A stretch of 64,000 bases of DNA from Ctenosaura bakeri (Eukaryota; Chordata; Lepidosauria; Squamata; Iguanidae), in assembly GCA_948474755.1 (NCBI GenBank), contig CAOLHI010000354.1, positions 248,001 to 312,000 of the forward strand. The letters run 5' to 3'. Made by a program: the position numbers and the translations under genes. The notes below the pieces were generated by a model. The model saw only the letters and a program-made list of their open reading frames with translations. It did not search any database and was not told where the DNA came from. Of this stretch, positions 10,288 through 21,265 are shown piece by piece (the first letter of the stretch is position 1; every line of letters begins with the position of its first letter).

Positions 10288-10938
10288 CAGTGGCATATCG
10301 ACGGGGGGTGAAGGGGTAGGCCCCCCCGGGCAGTGTGTTTTTTGGGGTGGCGCTGGTCCACCCTCTACATGCTGGCAGATGTCCAGTGACTAGATGGGCA
10401 CTAGGGCCTCCTGGAGAGGTCAACTGGAGGGGTGTGCCACCCCAGGAAAGGGGGCTGTCCTTTCCCCCTCCCCTCCCCTCCCCTCCCCTCCCTCTTTCCC
10501 TCCCAATCTGGAGTCAAACCTGTTTCGAGCCAAAGCAGCAGCCCCGACACTAGCAGACCTCTGAGTTGGGCAGAGAAGAAAGGAGGCAGAAAAAGAGGGA
10601 AGGAGAGGAGAGGAGTAGCCACAAGGAGGTGGGGAGAGGCGCCTGCCTTCGCCTCTACCCTACCTCCGAGACAGAGGATGAGACCAGCCCAGTCAACCCT
10701 CCAAGGAGGAAGGGAGAAAGGGGGGGCACTCAGCACAGCAGGAATGCTGGTGTGTCTCTGAGCATGTGCAGAGCACCAATGCTGAGAGCCCAATCACCCC
10801 ATGCCAATCAAGCAGTTTTTATTTAGTATTTTGGATAGATCCTCCCTCCCCTTAGAGGGGTGGCAAACTCAGGGACCACCCCCAAGTGGCAAACTCAGAG
10901 ACTGCCCCTGGGCAGCAAAAGCTCTAGCTATGCCACTG
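10288..10938. mobile_element. hAT-type non-autonomous DNA transposon
   Basis: The ends are CAGTGGCATATCG and AGCTATGCCACTG, imperfect inverted repeats. The element is flanked by a perfect 8-bp duplication, CTACATAT (10280-10287 and 10939-10946), diagnostic of hAT. The interior is GC-rich and contains open frames of 130 codons (minus, 10401-10793) and 109 codons (plus, 10432-10761). Neither resembles a transposase and both are probably by-products of GC richness. Related shorter copies lie at 30550-30719 and 46987-47120. Confidence 0.85.
10461..10500. repeat. (CCCCT)n-like pyrimidine tract
   Basis: Five or more repeats of ctccc/cccct within the hAT element. The G-rich minus strand could form a quadruplex, though runs are mostly of four or more G separated by A or GA. 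Confidence 0.8.
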
Positions 10939-10946
10939 CTACATAT

Positions 10947-11199
10947 ACTGCTTCAGTCTGCATATGACCACTTACTCATTATTTGTTATTTATTTGTTAT
11001 TTATTGATAAATGACATCCTCTTCAAATCAGTTGAATAACTGTTTGTCTACCCCTGATGGTGAGAGCATACATAAAAGAAAGCTTTGGATGGGAACAAGG
11101 ACTTCAAGATGGTCTCATACTAGCAGCTAAAATAAAGAAAAGAAGGGTAAAAGGAGATTATACCGCATCTAATATAAAATGCTTGCATGCTTTAAAAAC
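10947..11199. other. AT-rich, no feature identified
   Basis: Short TTATT-type runs occur at 10980-11005. No repeat family or exon is recognised. Confidence 0.35.
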
Positions 11200-11570
11200 A
11201 GAGAAGCACTGAATCTGTTTCTGCCCGTAGTCCCAAATTCCCCACTGGCTGGCTGACTTATAATTCATCCTCTCTTGGTGCCATAGAGAGAGCTATAAAT
11301 AAGCCTCCTGATACCTCAACATTAATTAACAGTGGATTTCGCTGTTTTTATAATGTTCTTTCTGTGCCTTTGTTCTTCGGGTGGGTGATGCATCACAGAA
11401 CTGTTAAGATTCCCTCCTTCCTTTCACCTGGATTTGCACTGCCCTTTCTGTTGGATACAAGGGATTTAATTGTATTAACTTAATTGGCAAATGTATTGTT
11501 CAGACAGCTGTGCACCAGAAATGACTTTGTGTATTAGTCTGTGGGTTAAGTAGCTGATGGCAGCTCAGAG
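11200..11570. promoter_or_regulatory. Candidate conserved non-coding element
   Basis: Unique sequence with TTAATTAA at 11322-11329, GATGCATCA near 11387, a 'ttaacttaattggcaaatg' stretch near 11476 and CAGCTG near 11508. No repeat family is visible for several hundred bases either side, and the motif mix is typical of vertebrate conserved enhancers. Function is inference only. Confidence 0.35.
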
Positions 11571-12330
11571 TGTCATCTGCTGCTGCCAGTCACCTCTGGA
11601 CTAATTCAGTGTCAACCAACTTTCAGGAAGGCATGAGGTCAGTGCCAGTATCTCCTTCCAAAAGATCAAGAGTAGGGGCCTTCAAAAAAAAGAAAAAAGA
11701 AAAAAATGTTGTGAAAAGAGAGTGGAATCAAAGGTCATTGCTTATGCACTGGGTTCCCCAGCATCATCTACAATTCAAATAAATAATGTACCTACTGCAT
11801 GAACAGCACAGAACCACCAACAGAGGCAAGAGAATCTGGGAGTGGTAGAGGGGGGAAAGCACTGACTACCACCATCCCTGCTAATGGGTGTTATGCATTC
11901 AAATTCCTGAAACAACTTTTAAAAACTTCTTTCCTAGTATGCATTTTATGTCTAAAAGAAAAGAGATTCTAAATGATCTTGCCCAGATATTAACTAACTT
12001 GTGATTGCAGAATTAATATGTAGCTTCAAGTCCACTATCAATCCCGCTCCCCACCTCCCAACCTACAAGAAAAAGCAGAGTCACAAAAAATCATGTTCAT
12101 CCTTTCAAAAAGAAAAGAAAAGAAAATTAAGCGTGTGAATGTGTGTCATCTCACAAAACTCAAGAAGGTTAATGCTTATGCTATTAGATCAAACTTAGAT
12201 GAGAGGAAATCATGTTTAAGAGATGCTCTAATTCCCACAAAATCATCTCCCACCTTTTTTCCTCTTGCCACTGGGGATTTCATCATGTGTAGTAACACAG
12301 CACAAGTCCAACAACTATCACAGATGTATG
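11571..12330. other. Unique sequence with A-rich runs
   Basis: An A-rich stretch at 11685-11707 and AAAG runs at 12105-12130. I see no gene or recognised repeat. Confidence 0.4.
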
Positions 12331-12862
12331 TATGTTGTGTGTGCGCATGCACATGTATGCTTTCAAGTCACCTGTTGACTATGGTGACCTCCCTTGAATA
12401 TCACAGGGTTTTCTCAGCCAAAGAATATTCAGAGTGGCCTTACCAGTTCCTTTCTCTGAAATACAGCCTACAGCACTTGGTATTCATAGAATTATAGAGC
12501 TAGAAGAGACCACAAGGGCCATCAAGTCGAGCCCTCTGCTATGCAGGATACATAATCAAAACATTCTCAATAGATGGCTGTCCAGCCTCTGTTTAAGAAC
12601 CTCCAAAGAAGAAGATTCCACCACACTCTGAGGCAGCATATTCCATTGCCAAACAGCTCTTCCCATTGGAAGTTCTTCCTAATGTTTTGGTGGAATCTCT
12701 TTTCCTGTAGCCATTGCTCCATGTCCTAGTCTCTGGAGCAGCAGAAAACAACTGTGACAGTCCCCCCTCCATGTTGGTGGTCTCCTGTACAAGTATTACC
12801 CAAGACTGACCTGCTTAGTTTCCAAGATTAGATGGGATCTGGTGCCTTTAGGATATTTGGGA
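12331..12862 (-). mobile_element. 5S rRNA-derived SINE split by CR1
   Basis: On the minus strand the head lies at 12773-12862: aagtattacccaagactgac, cctgcttagtttccaagatt and atgggatctggtgcc are the complement of the 5S rRNA internal control region. The block 12331-12485 gives the 5S 3' end (cagcctacagcacttggtat) and then the SINE body and (AC)-rich tail. CR1 separates the two. Confidence 0.85.
12486..12772 (-). mobile_element. CR1 LINE 3' end inside the 5S SINE
   Basis: The + strand begins agaattatagagctagaaga and ends in the complement of the '...gctccagagactaggac' CR1 coding section near 12725-12750. It is 5'-truncated and, as usual for CR1, shows no obvious target duplication. Confidence 0.85.
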
Positions 12863-12867
12863 CATGC

Positions 12868-13060
12868 TCCTGGTCAGTTGAAAGGCAGATCAGGAGAGAG
12901 AGGCTGGATGGTGTTACACTCCCTCAGAAGATGCAGGTTTGCAATTTGGGACTACTCTTGCATTCAGCCCTGAACTTGGAATCTCTGGTTCATTGGCCAG
13001 GAGTATGCTTGCAAAGCTAAAACTAGTGCATCAGCTGCACCTCAGAACTGTTTTTTAGGC
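12868..13060 (+). mobile_element. L2 LINE coding fragment
   Basis: A conceptual translation near 12940-12975 gives L-G-L-L-L-H-S-A-L-N-L-E, matching the G-V-L-L-D-S segment of L2 reverse transcriptase. The same segment occurs at 22705 and 35840. Stops and frame breaks make it non-functional. It is probably part of the same insertion as 13230-13728. Confidence 0.65.
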
Positions 13061-13229
13061 ATGAGAGGGTCGACACTGCAGTCAGGTCATTATTGGTTTT
13101 GACTACAATGAAACAGAATGAAAACAAAATATAATACATTAAGACAATTGTTGTCATCCAAATAATAATGCAAGTATCAGAAAAGCAAAAGGAAAATAAT
13201 GATAATTTAAATACATTTCTGATAATTCC

Positions 13230-13728
13230 TGAGGGGGCTCAACTACAGAGAGTCTTAGGAGACCAATTTTGCCTGATCATTGGTGGAAGGAGCTAGTTGT
13301 GCAGAAAGATCTTTGAATGGGATTTGCTCTGTGCTTTTGTCCTTGTTGTTATATTTTAAAAATGCTTTTATGCTGTTTTAAATTGTAGTCCTTTAGTTTG
13401 TTGTTGTGTGCCTTCAAGTCATTATGGTGACTTATAGTGACCATAAGCTGAACCTATCAGGGGGTTCTCTGGGGGTTGAGAGTATGTGATGTGCCCAAGA
13501 GCACTCAATGGGTTTCCATGGCCAAGTGGGGAATTGAATCCTGGAGACCAGAATCATAGCCCCATGCTCAGACCACTACGCCACACTGCTGCTTGGTCCT
13601 TTAGTAAGACAGCTCATTTTAAAATCTTTCTTCTTCTCAGGATTTTAGATGCACTTTGAATCTGGGTCATAAGTCGCATTGAGTCCCCTGCCAGAAGACA
13701 GGTGGGGTATCAAATAAATAAATTTCCC
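13230..13728 (+). mobile_element. L2 LINE 3' end, split by a SINE
   Basis: The L2 3' untranslated region occupies 13230-13387 and resumes at 13606: a 'cgcattgagtcccctgcc' section and a final 'caaataaataaa' tail. Its last part resembles the tail at 55650-55712. Confidence 0.6.
13398..13595 (-). mobile_element. tRNA-derived SINE with 10-bp target duplication
   Basis: The + strand begins ttgttgttgtgtgccttcaa (tail complement) and ends with the complement of the tRNA head (accactacgccacactgctg). It is flanked by perfect GTCCTTTAGT duplications at 13388-13397 and 13596-13605. It is inserted in the L2 3' end, so it is younger than that L2. Confidence 0.92.
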
Positions 13729-14574
13729 AATAGAACAGTAACAGTTGGTACTGCAACAAAGTATTGCTCTCTTGAAGGGTATTCGCTTCCATTCTCCCTC
13801 CCTCTGGTTTTCTGTACAGATGGTGCTGTTTTGGCTACAGGAGGACTAATACTCAGAGAGCAGAATGTGCTATTGGTATATACAATAATAACTTCTGTGA
13901 GTATTTTGTGAGCAACTGTGTATGTCTCCTGGCATCCAATTTGCAGGGGTGGGAAAGGTGAACAGCATTTATACAGATATAATCACAGTATATTTGAGTC
14001 AGTGTTGAACACATATATGACTTCCGTACATCTTCTGTAAAGGAAAGCAGCACTTTACCTATTCTACCAGACTGCTGGTAGTGCCTGATACATAAAGGGA
14101 AAGGGTAGGTACCACTCCATGTAGCTGAAGCCTGGATTCCTAATAACCTGCAGGCTTGCGCTGTGCCATGTGGATACTCTTCAGAAGGTTGCCTATCATC
14201 GTGGAGATGTGAGTACAGCAATAAAGAAAATCTCCCTGGCTTCTGTGATTAAGAAGCAGCATATCATGTGAAATCTAAGACCAAGGTTGTAGCATTTGGT
14301 CTAGACTACTCTTTCTACCCCACCCACCACCACTCCACATACTTTGTCAACAGTTAACACTGATCTAGTAGCTTAGTGTTAGGACAACTCTGCTGAAGGC
14401 AGAGCTTGCTCCATTTTTATCATGCAAGCAATCCATGTCACAGGCCTTACAGTGCAGTATTTGTTGAGTTCAATAGTAAAAGTCCAAGGTAAATGGTCAT
14501 AAGATGGCAGCCATAATAAATAAAGTCACACAGGGTATTTGCTTGTTTGTTTCAAGTACCTGTTCACATAGCAG
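13729..14574. other. Unique sequence, no feature identified
   Basis: Several open frames of about 70-120 codons on both strands carry no family signature and look random. No repeat is recognised. Confidence 0.4.
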
Positions 14575-14780
14575 AGTTACAGCACTCTGGTTCCCCTTTA
14601 GCTGCCACAGTTCCATCCTGTGGAATGCTAAGGTTTATAGTGTAGGGAAGGACTTTTAGAATTGTCAGCCAGGGAGCTCCTCTGATGCTTCTGACCAAAC
14701 TACAAACCCCAGGATTCCACAGGAGGCAGTCATAGCAGTTAAAGTGATATCGTTGTGCTATAAATGTGTAGTGTAGAAGA
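14575..14780. repeat. Degenerate palindromic MITE related to the GCCATTTC family
   Basis: The centre keeps 'aaccccaggattccacagga' and its partner 'ccatcctgtggaatgctaag'. The ends are 'agagttacagcactct' and 'tgtgtagtgtagaagagct', which no longer read GCCATTTC. It is either an older sub-family or a decayed copy. Confidence 0.5.
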
Positions 14781-14898
14781 GCTCTAAAAACCATTGGACT
14801 CATGAGAAGCATGTATAATAAGAAGCATGGGTATATGCTATTCATACAATAAAACTTGAGCTAAGAATATTGATTCTAAGCAAACTACACATGAACTC

Positions 14899-14933
<35 letters not shown>

Positions 14934-14949
14934 CAGAGACAGAGAGAGT
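14899..14949. repeat. (TG)n(GA)n microsatellite
   Basis: TG units followed directly by GA units with two ACAGAGAC interruptions. Confidence 0.95.
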
Positions 14950-15099
14950 ACCTGTGCCTGCAGGGAGCATAGTATGTTAGAATTCTGCACATAAATAAAA
15001 CAAGCAGTAGCTGAAGCTCCAGATTGGCTAAAAAATTCTGCTTTCCATCTGGCCCTAGCTAGATGTGAGACCTGTGTCTTCAGGTCATCTCTCTTCCTC
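14950..15099. other. Unique sequence
   Basis: Nothing recognised; it leads into the next candidate block. Confidence 0.3.
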
Positions 15100-15630
15100 T
15101 CAGGAGATCCTGAATGTAAACAGCACTCCGAGTGGCTGTACTGCTTCTCAATCTAGCAGAGAGCGCCAAGACCCCTGGTTTGAAGTCTGTGATCTCTGGC
15201 AGTTCTCGCTGTGAGCAACATGATTAACTTTCCTTGTTATTTCTTCAGATTCAGAGCAGACAACAAACAATGACAAGAGAATAACAAGGATTCTTCTCCC
15301 CACCCCCAGTATCTAGAGCCTCTTTGAGAAATGCTGCCAATCCTAAAAGAATTGCCCCTTCAGTCAAATGTGGCTTTAATGAAAAATACATATCCACAGG
15401 CTTTCTTTCAGCCTGTATTATTAATGTGACCTTTACTCAACTGCGTCCCTCTCCTTTTGATTTCTGTGAATAAATGTAATTAGGAGGGTGGGTGAGCTAC
15501 AGCTGAGCTTCAGCAAGGGGTTCGAACTCTGGGTAGGTGAGCGAGATGTTACCCAATTAACTCCTTCAATAATGCAGCCATGGTGACAAGTGGAAGGTTC
15601 GTGCTGCAACTAACACTGTAGGGGGAAAAT
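15100..15630. promoter_or_regulatory. Candidate conserved non-coding element
   Basis: Unique sequence holding AACAATG/AACAAAC Sox-type motifs near 15265, GTAATTAGG near 15476, CAGCTGAG near 15502 and CAATTAACTCC near 15554. No repeat family is visible. The role as an enhancer is inferred from composition and from lying in a repeat-free island. Confidence 0.35.
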
Positions 15631-16959
15631 AGACGCTTGTTTAAAAACCAGATTGATGAGGAGGAAATTCTTCCTCCATAGGAACAGCCCTGTGATGAAT
15701 GAAGTTGTAATCTCTATACCTAAAATGTGTAGAGCTACAGAGAAATCAGGCACTTCAAATAATCAAATGCACAGTGAACACATCTAAGAATATGTTTCTA
15801 CCTTCCAAAGAGGCATTTGTTTGATGTCATTATAAGCAATTTGCCACCCTAATATAATGAAGCGCCAATAGGAGTTGGTTGGACAAACCTGTCTATCTTT
15901 GGTACTCAGTTTCGGGCTCACCTTCACACCTACGAAGCAAAGGTGTTCTTTGAAATCCAGGGTGCGCACATACATTGAAGGCTATACTTTTCCAATCTCC
16001 AGTAATTACAGCAGTAACGTTTAAAAGAAAGAGGATGTATTTCTTCCTTTTCCTTCCTTATATTTTCTGTTGATTTTCCTCATCTCATGGAAACAGGATT
16101 GATACCAATGGTTGGTATAAATGTCCCCTAGTGGGGACATGGTCAATATGAACCACAACCCACTTCTGTTCTCCACAGCTCTAGGGTGAAAGTAGGTAAG
16201 CAAGTAGCTGTTGCTGCTCTTGTCCCTCATTTCACACATCCTCTGTCATCATCAGTTGGTAGTGAACCATGATGATGATGGTGGAGAAGAAGAAAATGCC
16301 TGCTGCCTTCCTTAGCCACTAGCAGCTGGTGCTTTCCATGTGTTTGCCATGTCAAAGTAGTGGTGAATCTGCTCTCAGTTTTAGTCTGAACAGACTATCC
16401 ATGGGGCTGAATTCAGTACCTTGGATGCTTTCCACTGAAACATATTTGTGGGTTAGAATTGAGCACTGTGGATATTTTCCAGTAAAACCTGAACTCACTG
16501 AAGGCTCTGCCTAACTGTCCTAACTGCAGAAAAATGTCAGTTCTTTTATATATTAAAAAAGGTATAAATGAAACAACAGAACACAAAAAATACAAATAGA
16601 AAATTACAAAATAAGATACAGAAAATAAAAAATAAAAAAATACAAATAGTAAACACATACAGAACAATACCTAACATCAAGACAAGAACAATACAGAGAT
16701 CCTAAACATACACTCAGACAAAAATGTCACTACTTGGCAAGACAGTCAAGTGCCAAAATCTAAATGAGGTGGCCATCAGTGCAATTAGGTTTAGAAAAAA
16801 AAAGCAAACAAAAAGAACAATTTACTGTAGAGTTATGGTTTACTAAACATTGTTTGCCACTGAAGAAGACTGAACAGTTGGAATGCATTTGGCAATTTAG
16901 AAAGGTGTTCAGGCTAGGGGAGCTGGGTAGGAAGGAAAGATTAGGTTTTGCCTTATCAC
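15631..16959. other. Unique sequence with an A-rich stretch
   Basis: A-rich low-complexity sequence at 16540-16700 makes the minus-strand frame there a run of F, Y, L and I, which is not a real protein. No repeat or exon is recognised. Confidence 0.45.
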
Positions 16960-17125
16960 ACAAGGGAGTGTAGGAAACCCAGTCTTGCTGGATTCTGTCT
17001 GGCAGCAGTGACTCTCCAGGGTTGTTTTTTCTTTCTTTCCCTGAACCTATTTGAAGATGCCAGGGATTGAACTTGGGAATGTTCTCGTGCAAAACAGGTA
17101 CTAACAGTGGTGATACTTTTGGGAC
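16960..17125 (-). mobile_element. tRNA-derived SINE, 'GGTTCAATCCCTGGCATC' family
   Basis: The + strand gatgccagggattgaacttg at 17056-17075 is the complement of a B box (AGTTCAATCCC) followed by the CTGGCATC section. The 'gactctccagggttg' part at 17010-17024 is the complement of the next body section. It differs from the more common SINE of this window. Old copy. Confidence 0.6.
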
Positions 17126-17157
17126 TTAATTTTATATATCACAAATGGTATATGAGG

Positions 17158-17755
17158 ATCATAGAATCATAGAAATCTAGAGTTGGAAGAGACCACACAG
17201 GCCATCCATGCCTGCCATGCAGGAACACCTTCAAAGCACTCCCGACAGATGACCGTCAAGCCTCTGCTTAAAAACCTCCAAGGAAGGAGACTCCACTACA
17301 CTCCAAGGCAGCAGATTCCACTGCCGGACAGCCCTGACTGTCAGGAAGTTCTTCCTGAGGTTCAGGTGGAATCTCCTTCCCTGCAGCTTGAATCCATTGC
17401 TCCTTGTCCTGGTCTCTGGAGCAGCAGAAAACAAGCCCTCTCCTTCCTCTACATGGCGTCCCTTCAAATATTTAAACATGGCTATCATGTCCCCTCTTAA
17501 CCTTCTCTTCTGCAGACTAAACATATCCAGCTCTCTAAGTCTATCCTCATAGGGCATAGCTTCCAGGCCTCTCACTATTTTGGTCGCCCTCCTCTGGACT
17601 TGCTCCAGCTTGTCAATATCCTTCTTGAATTGGGGTGCCCAGAACTGGACAGTATTCAAGATGGGGTCTAACCAAAGCAGAGTAGAGTGATATCAGTACC
17701 TCCCTCGATCTAGACACCATAGACGTATTGATGCAGCCGAGAATTGCATAATTCA
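17158..17755 (-). mobile_element. CR1 LINE, 5'-truncated
   Basis: About 600 bp of CR1 on the minus strand. It ends at 17158-17200 in the complement of 'tccaactctagatttctatgattct' and begins near 17755 in the section matching 21725-21760. It includes the reverse-transcriptase C-terminus described below. Confidence 0.93.
17231..17659 (-). pseudogene. CR1 ORF2 C-terminus (reverse transcriptase end)
   Basis: A 142-codon uninterrupted frame carries the CR1 C-terminal signature: [11 protein letters not shown] at residues 5-15, L-E-x-V-Q-R-R-A-T-K near 18-27, R-L-R-E-L near 41, F-K-Y-L-K-G near 62 and [10 protein letters not shown] near 121-130. The polymerase catalytic domain and endonuclease are absent because the insertion is truncated. 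An open frame over 142 codons indicates a fairly young copy. The methionine is internal to the original ORF, not a real start. Confidence 0.9.
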
Positions 17756-20339
17756 TTATGCAAGAAGGATAATTCATTGGTAAGATTTGTGTTTTTATAG
17801 ATCTTGAATTATATGCATTGAATCAGTCGGGTTCCTGGACTTTCAGAAAGAGAAAGGTTGAGCAAACAGTAAACAAGGACTGAAGTTGCCAGAGACCAGA
17901 GGACAGTGGAAAATAGACAAGAGTCAAGAACCACAGCAGTAGACACTTCTATAAACCAGAGGTAAACTGCTCAGGTTGAGGAGAAAGCTCTGAGAGGAGA
18001 ACTTAATAGCAGCTAAGTGAAAGGGCTTGGCCTCTCAGGTCACCTGCCTTCAATGTCCATGCAGGCTATTGCTGTAAACTAGACAGTGCCATCCAAGCAC
18101 AACACTCACTCTGCCAAGTTGACTGTGGAAACAGGGCATGGATGGCCCAGGATGTAGACTAGAGGAGAGTGGTGGGAGCCCCAGTTTCAAACACACTGCT
18201 CCCCAGACTGCTTGGTGTCTTTGAGAAAGCAACTATTTAGAGCCATGGTGACTGGTGGCTGCTCTTCATAGCCTTCCATTCAGATGGATGCTTCTTATGG
18301 ACATGTTGATATCTCTTAGTATTTAGATTGACCAGAGCTAGGAAAAATGACTTTTTTACAGGACAAAGAAGCAAGTGATATTGACTGGGGGATTCCCAGA
18401 ATTGTAGTCCAAAATGGCAACATCTCCAAGTGGTCTGACAAAGACCTCAGATGGCTCAACAAATATAGAAATAAATCACCTTTGGTGAGAAGAATACACC
18501 AATTTGTCTGAGTTCAGCAGAGGACTAGTGTTGATGTCTCTGTTATATTGAAGACTGAAGAAATATTTCTTAACAACTGGATATATATGATACATATTAT
18601 AACCCCTCCACACAACAACCCCGCATGTTAAGGAACTCTGGCATAATCTCAGAATCTTACCATAGCTGCCAACATTTGCCAGAGAGGTCAAGCAAAGCAA
18701 GGAGTTTTCAGCCTTTCTCTCTGCTGCCTTGGCCTCTTGTCTAGGTTCACCATCTTAGAGATAACGTTTTCTCATGACTAAACAGAAACCATAATATAAA
18801 GATGTGCTTCTATAGTGTTTTTAACTATGCATCATTCATAATTATTTTCTGAGTTTCTTTAGCAATTCATGACCTGAGGTAATATTGGCAGTTCATACTT
18901 TGATCTATAGTGTTTCTAAATCAGATTTACAATTAACCTCTTTCACCCCAGTTCATTCCAACACCATTATCTTCCAGCAATACTATTTCTTTTTTTCTTC
19001 TCACATCCTTTAAAGACTCCAGTATTGGGTTTTTGTTTTTTGTTTTTTTGCTTTTTAATCCCGCTAAGATAACAAGTGGACATTTAATCCTGCTATGCTG
19101 AGAAGGAGAGAAGGAACATTGCGACCTTATTCAAGTCTACTGGGATGTTAGTCACATTGCATTCACTGGGGCTTATTCCCAGGTAAACTGGAACATCATA
19201 TTCTCTAACATTTCACAGGTAAAAGCTGGGGCATGTGTGGCCAAGATTGGCATAAGTTATTGAAGAAGAGAAACACACAAGCTAAGAGAGGCTACAGAAG
19301 TTTGCTTTTGCCTGAGCCTAGCAGGAAGAATAAAATTCTACCACCTCCTATCATCTTCCTCCTGCTAATTGTCTGCAAACTACTTTGCACGTCAATTGTT
19401 TGCAGCGACTAAAGTTATCTTAGAACAAAAGGGAAAAGCAAGAGGAAGAGAGAGAAACTGTGACATCTTACAAGTAGCCAGAAAAGTGAGATGTCAGAGG
19501 ATTAATCAGGATGTCCCTGCCAAATTGGGACAGTTAAAGGGCTTGGAATAAGACTGTAGCCTAGGTCAAAGGGTAATTTACAGAAAACAATCCCTGACAC
19601 AAAACTGAACCAAACTTATATTTTTCTGAATATCTGTGATGCTATACCATAGCAACTCTGCGCTTTTCGCCCGCAACTCAGCTTTACTTTCTCATATCCC
19701 ACTCCATGTGGCTCAGATTCTCCTTCCTTGGCCATGTTACATACCTCTCTCAGAGAGAGCACTGAAGATGTGAGGATCTCTTGGTGTCTATCAACCTAGT
19801 ATGGTTTTTTTTTTCCTAGAAGGTCCAGTGAAATGTTGTAATATTGCAGTGTTGATCTCAGAGTGGAGACAGTTCTTCAGATAACCAGTCTGCAAACTAC
19901 TGAAGGGTTTAATACCAAAGGATATAACTTTAAGTCTTGAAATGAACAGGCTACCACTGAACCAATACAGAATTGGTTTTATGTGGTCCAAATAACTAGT
20001 ACCCATAAGTGCTCTCAATGCTACATTCTGTACCAATTATAGTTTCTGCATTACAGTAGTCTAGCTTAGAAGGACCCAAAGGCATCTAGCACTGAAGTTA
20101 GATCCCAGTGTAGGGATGATGCTATCTAAGTAGCCTAACTTATTAAAAAAAATGTTAAAAAACTAGGCAACAGCACTACTAAAGTTCAGGGTTTTAAATA
20201 TGGCTAATCAATAAAATTGATAGAAAGCAATATATTTTAAACTTTATTTCCCACTCAAATAATAGTGTCTGATAAGTCAAAGAAGGAAAAAGCTATGAGT
20301 ATAAGATAGGGATGTAATTCTTTGCTAATTTCATTCCCC
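17756..20339. other. Mostly unique sequence, 2.6 kb
   Basis: No gene recognised. It includes a TTGGACTA half-copy at 18380-18425 and poly-T at 19031-19051. A faint block at 19135-19215 resembles the 'tgggacttagtcccattgattcaatgggg' class of old repeats. Confidence 0.4.
18380..18425. repeat. TTGGACTA foldback MITE, half-copy
   Basis: The phrase ttcccagaattgtagtccaa matches one arm of the element at 421-515 and the general 'aattgtagtccaaaa' MITE wording. Confidence 0.4.
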
Positions 20340-20640
20340 ATGGAAGCAGTAAATAATTTTTGCAATTTTCTTCCCACCGTGAGAAAATCTTCAAAACTAT
20401 GAAGTTTTCAAAGACTATTCGCTGAGCAGGATTTATCCTGTTGAAAACCCATGTGCGATTTTTTTTTCATGCAGAAAACCACATTTCTGCACAGAAAATA
20501 CAGAAAGCTGCATTTTTGTACAGAAAATATTATGAAATAAAATAATTTAAAAATGCACAAAAATACGATATACAAATTTTGCAGAGTAAGCTTCTAACTG
20601 CAATGATTTTCATCAGATTCTCCCCAGCAGGGTTTCCCAA
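20340..20640. repeat. 'TTTCTGTGCA' repeat, longest copy
   Basis: Alternating words such as tttctgcacagaaaatac, catttttgtacagaaaat and ttttcatgcagaaaacca make a quasi-palindromic AT-rich block. It shares vocabulary with 6470-6580 and 8990-9185. Unclassified. Confidence 0.45.
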
Positions 20641-21004
20641 CTCTTGAGAAATACATTTTTGAATATTTTTAAATATTACTTCCACCCCTAGTAATAGACA
20701 TCTCTCACTAAAATGATACTGTTCAGTGGACCTGGAATCCTGAGAGGAGAATGTGTTGCCTAGAGCCCAAACCACACACTTAAAATGTGAAGAGAGAACT
20801 GGTATGATGCTGACCACTCTTGACTTAACATTGGCTTGCTCCTGAGTAAATGTGCATAGAAATACATGTGTGCTTAATGATAAAACAACAATGTCCTTTC
20901 ACTGCACTGCTTTCTTCCTCATTCTCATCCTCACTGATTATATTATTGTGCACCCAAATGTACATGTGACTGACCCTAACCAGAACTGAGCAATGACAGT
21001 GAGT
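20641..21004. other. Unique sequence
   Basis: A fragment at 20825-20875 (tgctcctgagtaaatgtgca) resembles the 'actcagaagtaagtccc' class of old squamate repeats. Nothing else is seen. Confidence 0.35.
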
Positions 21005-21265
21005 TGCTGACCAATTTTCTGCCCAGTGATCTTCTGGGGCTGCTTAGACTGCCAAAAATGCCCAAACAGATGAGACCAGAAGTCTGCACCTGGTTTTTAA
21101 AAACATTTTTTTCCAAAAATATTCAAGGCAGGGATGTGGCCTATTTAAAAGCTGAGTTGTCATTTTTGGGGGTATTCTACAAAGGCCATTCATTTCTCCC
21201 TCTTTTTTTGTGGGGACAGAAAAAGGGTGATCTGAGAAGCCTAAAAGGATCAAGGGCTACAAGAA
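21005..21265 (+). repeat. Unclassified repeat pair, copy A
   Basis: It aligns by eye with 47160-47372 on the same strand: caattttctgcccagtgat versus tcaattttctgcccctaaga, then ctggggctgc(t/a)...gactgccaaaaa in both, then 'accagaagt' and runs of T and A. No coding or terminal signature is visible. Confidence 0.5.

Noticed and set aside
10401..10793. Overlapping 130- and 109-codon frames as a transposase or novel protein
   Set aside because: They lie in a GC-rich MITE, are made of low-complexity P, G, R and L runs, and have no catalytic motif of hAT transposases.
16413..16667. Membrane protein suggested by an F/Y/L-rich frame
   Set aside because: It is the translation of an A-rich low-complexity stretch on the opposite strand.
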